This document shows, piece after piece, positions 56,791-64,000 of a stretch of DNA of 64,000 nucleotides. The DNA is from Primulina eburnea. Lineage: Eukaryota; Streptophyta; Magnoliopsida; Lamiales; Gesneriaceae. The stretch covers positions 46,394,342 through 46,458,341 of the forward strand of contig NC_133101.1 of the NCBI RefSeq assembly GCF_022965805.1, read 5' to 3'. The notes beneath the pieces were generated by a model. That model was not told where the DNA came from. It saw nothing but the letters and a program-made list of their open reading frames with translations, and made no database searches. The position numbers and the translations under genes are program-made. How positions within the stretch are numbered: position 1 is the first letter of the stretch; every line of letters starts with the position of its first letter.

Positions 56791-57314
56791 TGTTTAATCC
56801 AACATTTATCATTTTACTCCTCTATTTTTACCTATTTCATCTTGTCCAAGGTAACCCTGACTCAAGTTTTGATATGTGCCAGATAATTCCTAACCATCTG
56901 TGTTTTTGGGTCAGTAATTAGTGAAAAGGGATGTGAGAGAAGGAAATTTACACCACCATGTTGATTGAAGTATGTTGTAGCTTTGGAAATTAAACTGTTG
57001 AGATCAAGTGCTTTCCACTAGGACAAAAGCTTTAGTTGTTAGCCAAGGAACAACTTTATTTCCTTATACTTGTGGCAGTACAAAGTGCAACTACTTGGGT
57101 GCTAATGGGTCGGGTTGTTATGCCCATGAGTCTAGAGAGGTGTGTGTCTATGTGCTGGTGTTGTCTCATATCTCTTAGAGATCAGTCTTACCCTTTTCCT
57201 ACCGTCAGCCTGTCCACAGTAGAGAGTATTACTCGTTAAGATCTGGTGTTCTTCTTTTACAGCCCACTTAGTCAACCAGATCAAGCGACGTAACGTCAGC
57301 AGCTTGATGCATTA

Positions 57315-57360
57315 GAACTTCACAGGAGGTCACCCATCCCAGTACTACTGTCACTCATGA
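57315..57360 (-). other. 5S-rRNA-like segment, copy 2
   Basis: This is the better copy: on the minus strand it differs from plant 5S at about three of 36 positions across AGTAGTACT.GGATGGGTGACCTCCTG.GAAGT. It belongs to the second unit of the 566-bp duplication. Confidence 0.8.
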
Positions 57361-57376
57361 ACGTTTAATCCAACAT

Positions 57377-57415
57377 CTTCATTTGAGGTCACTCATCCCA
57401 GTACTACTCTCACTT
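57377..57415 (-). other. 5S-rRNA-like segment, partial third copy
   Basis: AGTGAGAGTAGTACTGGGATGAGTGACCTC on the minus strand repeats the 5S core 59 bp beyond copy 2 and ends two bases before the Tat3 motif array. Confidence 0.7.
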
Positions 57416-57416
57416 C

Positions 57417-57600
57417 CCGCCCTAGCATGCCAAAAAAAGAAATACGAGAAAGGCGCGCTCGACGGAGGAATTTTCTTCCCTAGCATGCACAAGAAGAGAA
57501 ACAAAGAGGATTTGCATTCAAGGTATGCTAGGGCGGATGATTTTGCTCGTTCTAGCGTGTGCGGAAAAAAAATTTGTGAGATAAGCACGTTAGGGCAGGA
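57417..57600. repeat. Motif array of Tat3 (CCCTAGCATGC type)
   Basis: CCGCCCTAGCATGCC (57417), TTCCCTAGCATGCAC (57477), the inverted GTATGCTAGGGCGGA (57523), CGTTCTAGCGTGTGCG (57548) and GCACGTTAGGGCAGGA (57585) lie in the LTR position where Tat1 and Tat2 have their arrays. The motif is again element-specific and can pair in inverted orientation, but it is more decayed. Confidence 0.7.
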
Positions 57601-58631
57601 AATTCCATCAACCCCAGTGCGATTAAGGAGGAAAAAATATGCATCGATTTATTTCAATGATTTCTGGATGTTGCCTACATAGAAAAGCTTAGCACACATT
57701 TTTTTTTTAAAAGAGGATATCGGTTTTTTCCAGCAAGGGGAGCAGCCACATACAAGGAGAGAAGAATCGGATTCGATGCAACTTGAAGAATTCAGGATTT
57801 TCGAGCAGCGTGCCTTCCCTTAATCGAATATTCTATTATTTTTAGTTTAAGAACTTTCATTTCATTATTGTGTTGCATATTTTAGCATGAATTCTATTAG
57901 CTAAAATCATTATTTGTTGAGATTCAAGAGGATCCTACCCCGTTACATAGTTTGAATTAAGTAAATATTCGAATTTTATTTCATTCTTGATTATATTATT
58001 GCTTTTACTTGAATTATTGAAGTCTAGCTAATTTTGATACTATTTTATATTGCGAATTAGTTCGAGAGAATAATTTTTAATAAGAACGAGTATTAAAATC
58101 TGTTGATTTACAATTGACATAGACATATGAAATTGAATACACATTGATAGTCATATTCCAATAGGTCAAAAGTTAGGGATTCCATAAATCGTGCATGCAA
58201 TTCATAGTTGATAAAGACATTTAATTATTTATTGTGTCGAATTAGTTTAACATAGCTTGAGAAAAAGTATTTATTATTTAGGGAATCATGTCAAAGATAA
58301 TGAACAATAGTCGAGATTTATTATTGAAATAACAAATGGTATGTGAACCGAGATTCCCAAAAATTTATTTTAAATATTCATTTTACCTTGCTTGTTTAAC
58401 CTTTGGACTATTTAGTTATTTAAATTATAGTTTTTAACAAATCAATTTAAAGCATCATTTGCTAAAGAATATATAAGTGAAAATAAGATCTGTGTAATAT
58501 ATTCTCGGTGGAATGATATCCGTATTTTTATATTTTATACTATTACTTGCATAGTGCACTTGCGATCACTTTGAGCTTGAGCATTTCAATAATTTTGATC
58601 GGGGATTTATAATGTAAGAAAAGATCGATCA
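57601..58631 (+). mobile_element. LTR of Tat3, start missing
   Basis: The GAGGATCCTACCCCGTTACATAGTTTGAATTAA block near 57927 and the GGTGGAATGATATCCGTA block near 58508 follow the order of the Tat1 and Tat2 LTRs. It ends AAAGATCGATCA at 58631. The first 200 bp of the LTR are missing, their place taken by the 5S-bearing duplication. It is much more diverged than Tat1 and Tat2. Confidence 0.75.
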
Positions 58632-58889
58632 AGTATCTAGCTGATATTAGCTGTTGTGTCCAGTTGCTTTTGGTTCAACATAAACTCAGAGATTATGGCA
58701 TTTGATCCTCTAAATCTCCAATTTTTTTTGACAACACAAGTGTAACTACCAACACTTATAATCCAGTTCTATACTTTTGAATCAATCTTATTTATATAAG
58801 ACATTACTTTATCTGAGATCATGTGATGAAGTAAGATATCAGGGTGGAGTACATTTCCACAGTGAAGCAAACAACTGATATATTTTGTG
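58632..58889 (+). other. Unassigned stretch left of V's integrase
   Basis: 258 bp of AT-rich sequence have no reading frame I recognise. It could be flanking sequence of Tat3 or degraded integrase of V. Confidence 0.4.
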
Positions 58890-59690
58890 AGGCCCGATTA
58901 TTATAATTACATGAGAGAGTGATACAGATCTTACAAGATTTACTGCGTGCATGTGTGATCGATTTCCATGAGAGTTGGAAATCGAAGCTACCTCCAGTGG
59001 AGTTCACCTATAACAACAGCTTTTAATTGTCAATAGGTATAACTGCTTATGAGGTATTATATATGAGAAGGTGTAGATCATATATTCATTGGGACGAGGT
59101 TGGCGAGAGATCGGAACTTGGTCCTGAAATTGCTCAGCAAACTGCAAACGTAGTAGTCAAAATCGAAGATAGGATAAAGACCGCGCAGATTCGTCAAAAG
59201 AGTTATGCTGATAAGAGTAGAAAAGACCTCGAATTTTCCGTGGGAGACCATGTCTTTGTTAAGATAGCACCTATGAAGGGTGTCATGAGATTCGGAAAGA
59301 GTGGCAAGTTGAGTCCGAGATTCATAGGACTGTGTGAAATATTTGACAAAGTGGGAACGTTAGCTTATCGCGTAGCTCTACCATCGATTCTGACATAAGT
59401 GCACAATGTGTTCCATGTGTCCATGCTGAGGAAGTACATGGTGAATTCTTTCACATGTACTGAACTTTGAACTGTTCTAGCTTTCACCGAACCTGTCATA
59501 TAAGGAAATACCTATTCAGATTCTAGACAGACATGAGAGAAGCTTACGAAACAAAGTCGTTAAGTTGGTCAAGGTCAAGTGGCTGAATTATTACGAGGAG
59601 GAAGCTACTTGGGAAACCGAACCAGAGATAAGGAGCCATTATCCAGACTTGTTTGGTAAGTCTTAATTTGATGAACGAAATTTTGTTAAG
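58890..59690 (+). pseudogene. Integrase end of element V
   Basis: From about 58905, ERVIQILQDLLRACVIDFHES and LPPVEFTYNNSF are followed by TAA. Then SIGITAYEVLYMRRCRS, WDEVGERSELGPEI, RQKSYADKSRKDLEFSVGDHVFVK, GVMRFGKSGKLSPRFIG and VGTLAYRVALP continue in the open frame 59027-59398. Several stops interrupt the last 90 codons, where a degraded chromodomain-like end (59520-59660, with YPDLF-like SRLVW) can still be traced. It is close in sequence to Y's integrase (34158-34739). Together with the gag at 413 it may be the other end of the same element. Confidence 0.82.
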
Positions 59691-59700
59691 GAGGAGTAAT
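59685..59700 (+). other. Polypurine tract of element V
   Basis: GTTAAGGAGGAGTAAT lies directly before the LTR start TGTAGTGGCC, after the ACGAAATTTTG junction typical of these elements. Confidence 0.75.
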
Positions 59701-62163
59701 TGTAGTGGCCAAATAAAAACAAGTATACGTAAGCCACATGCATAATTTAATAAGATAATTCATTTAAATGATGCATTCAACATTTTTAATTTATTTCAAA
59801 TATTTATAATCATATTTCTTGAGTTGAGTTTTTCAGGAGAATATTCGATGTTTGGCCAGAGATGGGAGATCGGAGACGATTAAGGTGTAAAAATTAAATG
59901 TCATTTTTTTATTTTAAGCCAAAAAATTAGTAAATTTAAATGATTTTTGATTTTAGTATTTTAAAGTCAAATTTAAATTTTTAGGTGAATTAAAAATTTA
60001 AAGCATCATATTAGCAAATGTCAAAATTAGGATATTTAATTCTTGAGCATGGAGTATAGTATTTTATTAATTATTTGATGTTTTAATTAAATTTTTAGGT
60101 TAGCACTTAATTACATTTGCAATGTTTTAAAAAAAACAGAGAAAATGAGGATAAATGCGCGCGCGCGCACGCGCACGTAGACAAACACTAGAAACCTATG
60201 GTTTTTGGCTCCCTAGCAGCCACCACCACTTCTCCACTCCTACATCCATGCTTCGGTGAGATGTTTACAAGTTTTGTCAAGGAAAAACGTTAGCGATCGT
60301 TCCCGGTTCATACTCCACGTTTCCTCACGTCGGTGATTGTTTATTCAAGCGTTTATATGTAAAGTTATGTTCTAAACTTTTCTTGACGCATCAATCTTGT
60401 TATATATTGTTATTTGTTGATATTTATGCATGAAAAACGTTTTTATTTATATGGAAAACTTCATTCAAAACATGTATTTGCATGCTGAAATTTTTCTGCA
60501 CAAGATCCTTCAAGATTTCATGAGTTTTTGATTCGTAGGCTTAGTGTGGATCATCCGGGCTGTTGCTGCCATGTACCGGGATGTAGTAGGATGTATTTAT
60601 ATGTCATTCTTCAGTCCTTGAAGGGATGGAAGTGTTCTAGTCACGGAAAGAATAGGCGGAGCGCAGCTGCCGCACCGGCGAACGTGCTGGCAGCTGTTTT
60701 ATATGTTTGGCTAGTTGGGGCAGGTTCGGGTTGGGCTTGGGTTCATGACTAGGGTCTGGATCGTGTCTTATGGTGTTAAGGTGGGTCTGTTCTTGGTCGT
60801 TTATGGGATGCTCAGGGAGGAACGTCGCTCGAGACAAAAATGGGCAGCACGCGTGCATGAAGCCGTGCAAGGTGCTGTGACGGCCGGATTGTTCAACAGC
60901 GTCCACAAGTGATCTGACCTACTAAGGACTATATCATTGGCTTGTTTAAGTCATAGTAGGCTGGTCATGTAGGTTCGAGTCATAGTTCGAGTTGGGAAAA
61001 ATTCGATTAAGTTTCGGGTTGATGATACGGGTTAAAACCGCGACCCCGGTCAAAGTTTTAAAACGAACCGTTTATGTTTTAAAACGGACTCGAGTTTACG
61101 TTTAAGAAATGCTTATTTATATGTTTTTATGTTTTTTAAGGAGTTTGGTAGGCTTCAGGTCGAAATTTTGAGTTCAAGGGATAAAATGATCAATTAGGGT
61201 TTCTAGTAGCAAAATGGTCATTTTGCACCCGGGTCGAGTTAGCAGTCATGACAGCATCCTAAACACTTTTTGACATGTTTTAAATGCTTATGTTATCATG
61301 TTTATGACTTTTTATGAAAAATCGTTGCATGCTTTATTTTAAGAAAAATTACGTATATGCATGATTTTGATAAGTGATGAATATGATGACATGTTTTGAA
61401 AGATGGGAGTTAGTTGTGACTAACATGTATATGTATACTATGATATGTAAGACCACGGCTCAGTAGATGGGTGATAATGTCGTTGATGTCCCCGCTGCCG
61501 AGTACCACGGTTTTACGTAGATGGATCCATCGAATAAAATTGATACGTAGAGCTGATACAAAAGTCACAACTAACGAACTGAATTCAATCAAGAAAATAT
61601 ATACATATATGATGATTATGATGATACATGTTTTGACATGTTATGCTTTTATACGATATGTTTACACTTTTAAGATCATCAAATGTATGTTGATTACAGT
61701 ACTTTTCACTGTTGCATGTTATGTATATGTACTCGTTATAACGTTACAGGTGTGTTGAGTCTTTAGGCTCATTAGGTGTGAATGCAGGTAAGCATGTTGA
61801 TCAAGAGATTGGAAGTGCCGAAGATTGAGTAGGCAGAGTTTGGATGTGCGCATGCGAACCCGATCACCATATTTCTGCACATCATGTTTATGACATAGGA
61901 GTGAATTGGATATTTTTATACGCTTTCGTTTTATATGATGATGGTTGTTGAGATTTTTTTCATGCTTCGCTTTGAATTATTTTACTCGACAGTCTAGGTT
62001 TTGACGTTCGTCATATTTTTTACCGCAGTGTTTTACTGATAGTTGAATACTTTTGTTTTAAAAATATGAAATTTTCAAATTTTATTGCATGCATGCTTAA
62101 AGATGTATATTTTCGAAAATGAGTTTAAAAAAATTATTAGTATTTTAAGTAGTAAACGTTTCA
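59701..62163 (+). mobile_element. 3' LTR of element V
   Basis: It starts TGTAGTGGCCAAATAAAAAC and ends AAACGTTTCA, in line with the LTR end at 211. It is 2463 bp. The first 100 bp resemble the LTR starts of X and W. A CGCGCGCGCACGCGC run is at 60157-60176. Blocks at 61385-61460 and 61750-61850 are shared with Y and Z. Small open frames (60528-60912) have no recognisable content. If the 5' LTR begins before this window, the target duplication cannot be checked here. Confidence 0.82.
60157..60176. repeat. Alternating CG/CA run in V 3' LTR
   Basis: About 20 bp of alternating purine-pyrimidine sequence (GCGCGCGCGCACGCGCACG). Such runs can adopt Z-DNA. Otherwise it is simple sequence. Confidence 0.7.
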
Positions 62164-63004
62164 TAAGTTGCAAGTTTCTTGCGTTGGTTTACTCTGATCC
62201 AGTCGATGTGGCTTGCTTTCCTCTCCCTTCCGTGTCGAGGAAGTGTGATTCAAAATGATTAGATATTAGATGAAGGACCTAGACAATGAAAGGGAATCAT
62301 TTGCTCTCTTAAATTCAATGGGCGAGGTAGTAGCAAATTCATCTCAAACCCACGAGATATCTTTCAACTACTTTGACCTTTTCCGAGCACCTCATGGTAC
62401 TCTCGGCATCTGAAGATTAGATCATTTATCTATGGAGATGAACTTCCCCCAATTCCCTTTCATTGAATTATCTCCCTATATATGCACCTCGTTAGCACTT
62501 TGAACTTAATTGCCCAAGAATCACAGGTTTTCACTTAAATCGTCCAATAATGAATTGACTACCTTATAGACAGAATTGTGAAAGTGGCTAGAGTATATTA
62601 TTTGGTGATTTCATTCATGGGATTTGGAGAGAGAGAGAACAATGGTGGAAACTGATTTTCGTCGATAATGTTTTTTTTATTAATTCTTTTTAACTTCATG
62701 TCGTAATTCATTGTCAAAAGTAAAATCTCATCTTGTTCTTAAAAAAGGTCGAATCTCATTTAATCTTATGCATATAAATAGTATCATAATGCCGTTCAAT
62801 TATATCTCCTTCCATTACAACTTCATTTCATATTTATTCTTTGGATAAATTTTATCTGACATTGAATACATATTCATACTATTGAATTAAAATAGCATTG
62901 ACAAGCTCAAAATGATGTGAAAAGAGCGAAATCCGGAGATACGTACTTTAATTTTGTACTGCCAACTATTTTTAGACATAAAATTGTTGATTTTTAATTT
63001 CAAT

Positions 63005-63005
<1 letters not shown>
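62164..63005. other. Region with no recognised feature
   Basis: About 0.84 kb to the right of V. I see no LTR signature, no long frame and no RNA gene. It may be the original host sequence into which V inserted. The base make-up is less extreme than in the elements. Confidence 0.5.
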
Positions 63006-63045
<40 letters not shown>

Positions 63046-63047
63046 TT
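63006..63047. repeat. (GT)n(AT)n microsatellite
   Basis: A compound run of about 21 bp GT followed by about 20 bp AT, then TTTTTT. On the minus strand the T run becomes a short A run directly downstream of the LINE's coding end and may be the remnant of its poly(A) tail. Confidence 0.9.
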
Positions 63048-63073
63048 TTTTGAAAGGTAAGCTTGTAATTATA

Positions 63074-64000
63074 TTAAGATAAATCGTTCATTACAAACTC
63101 GACCAACCAATGAGGAAAATCGCCATTCAACCAAACAAAGGATGAAGGAGATGACAAAGAAAACTTAGCCAAATTATGAGCAACTATATTAGACAATCTA
63201 GGCTCATAAACTATTCCAGAGATAAACGGGGCTTGTACCAAAACATTGATATCAGACGCACATGCTCCAACATAACCCAGATCATCTTGTACGGCATTGA
63301 CTGCTTGCACTGCCAGCACAGAATCAGAAACGACCAGAACATCTCGAAAATTCTTCTCATAAACCAATTTAACTCCTTCACGAATAGCCAGTAACTCACC
63401 ATGGGCAACAGACAGAGGTTGAGAAATATGCTTCCCAAATGCTAGCAACAATCTCCCTTGACAATCTCGAAGGACACCCGCTATGCTGTATTGATTGGAA
63501 TTATCATTAACACAAGCATCAACATTGAGTTTAAAAGTACCTGCATCTGGTGCCCTCCATCTCCTGTCATCCCTTACACTATGAGCAGAAACCGCATGTT
63601 GATCAATAGCCTTAGTTTTCTGAAAGTCTGTAAGAAAGGATAAGCTCCAAGAGACGTCCCCTGCCATCCTGGTTCTGCTATCATCATGGATCAGATTCTG
63701 TCATTCTTTCCAGATTGCCCAAGTTTGAATAGCAAACTTTTCAAACTCGGCCTTTGATAGTTTTTCCCTCATCAACAAACAAAAATTAATAGTGTTGCTC
63801 ATTTTTCCCAAACGGATGACATGATAGAGATCAGACTTTATCCAAATTGCCTTAGATGTGTAGCAAAAAAATAAAGAGTGGCACGTTGTGTCTTGTGTAT
63901 TGAAGCAAAGCACACATGCGCCAGAAGTCGGAACATGATGCCTTTGGAGATTGAGATTTGTTGGTATAATATCATATGAAATATGCCACCAGAAAATATG
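63074..64000 (-). pseudogene. 3' end of a plant L1-type LINE (ORF2: zinc-binding and RNase H parts)
   Basis: On the minus strand, from the window edge, IIPTNLNLQRHHVP, CVLCFNTQDTTCHSLFFC is the cysteine/histidine region that follows the RT in plant L1 elements. It runs in frame to a single TGA at 63701-63703 (WKE*QNLIHDD, probably an arginine codon). The frame then continues as 63667-63074 with the plant RNase H-like domain: APDAGTFKLNVDACVN (D), AHGELLAIREG (E), VVSDSVLAVQAV (D) and LSNIVAHNLAKF. The RT itself lies outside the window. Such fragments are often annotated as ribonuclease H-like proteins, but the context supports a LINE. Confidence 0.85.

Larger units (their letters stand above)
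56239..57370 (+). repeat. 566-bp tandem duplication in Tat3
   Basis: Copy 1 (56239-56804) and copy 2 (56805-57370) run in parallel: TTTATCATTTTA, then CATCTTGTCCAAGGTAACCC (56273 and 56839), GGGATGTGAGAGAAGGAAATTTACACCACC, CTTGTGGCAGTACAAA, and end in a 5S-rRNA-like stretch. Small indels separate them, for example copy 2 has an added TTAGTTGTTAGCCAAGGAAC segment. The unit joins about 200 bp of Tat3 tail to about 360 bp of an inserted sequence, so the insertion came first and the duplication later. Confidence 0.85.

Noticed and set aside
56743..57415. 5S rRNA genes
   Set aside because: Only the 3' half of 5S is present, without the complete internal promoter and without terminator-like T runs at the right place.
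60528..60912. Overlapping 65-89 codon frames in V's 3' LTR
   Set aside because: GC-richer LTR middle with no domain or codon evidence.
63074..63667. A host RNase H-like gene
   Set aside because: The same frame, apart from one stop, continues upstream into the LINE cysteine/histidine region, so it is the end of a LINE ORF2.

Overview
This window comes from a plant nuclear genome, most likely a eudicot. I can place it no more precisely from sequence alone. It is AT-rich and consists almost entirely of retrotransposons inserted into one another. I found no convincing host protein-coding gene, tRNA gene or CRISPR array. All clear coding matter is Ty3/gypsy gag-pol, a Tat/Athila-type accessory protein, or the end of a LINE. 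Nearly all of it is broken by stops and frameshifts.

Layout, outermost inwards. An old chromovirus-like element, called V here, may frame the window. Its 5' LTR end, primer site and gag lie at 1-1998, and the end of its integrase and its 3' LTR lie at 58890-62163. Between them are: solo LTR A(a) at 1999-5075, which contains a hAT-type miniature element (3432-4337), which in turn contains a 350-bp TRIM (3712-4061); a truncated antisense LTR U (5076-6160); LTR A(b) with a gag stub (6572-9131); and a truncated antisense LTR W (9128-10567).

Element X (10656-32281) has solo LTR A(c) in its 5' LTR and an 11.1-kb Tat/Athila-type element, Tat1 (20619-31673), in its 3' LTR. X itself sits in the 3' LTR of antisense element Y. 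Y continues as integrase (34158-35358), is interrupted and partly deleted by element Z and an LTR fragment W2 (35364-44100), and resumes as RNase H, RT, protease and gag (44116-47055). A second Tat-type element, Tat2 (47292-53061), sits almost exactly between Y's primer-binding site and Y's 5' LTR. Z's own LTR carries a further solo LTR, Q (37000-39194).

To the right are an A-related LTR E (about 53600-55201), a decayed third Tat-type element, Tat3 (55202-58631), with a tandemly duplicated segment that carries 5S-rRNA-like sequence, the end of V, about 0.8 kb in which I see nothing, a microsatellite, and the 3' end of an antisense LINE (63074-64000).

Seven insertions have matching target-site duplications that I could read directly: TRIM ACAAT, hAT ACGGTAGC, A(a) GGTGC, A(c) TGAAT, Tat1 ACGGG, Q ATATG and Tat2 CCAAC. 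These fix the order of much of the nest.

The least expected pattern is that unrelated elements each carry a cluster of short, CpG-rich, palindromic or hairpin motifs. The motif is uniform within an element but different between elements. In Tat1 and Tat2 the same element-specific motif occurs both in the LTR and again just upstream of the accessory gene. Two copies of the same LTR family, A(b) and A(c), carry different motifs at the same place. Several rearrangement junctions fall in or beside these arrays.
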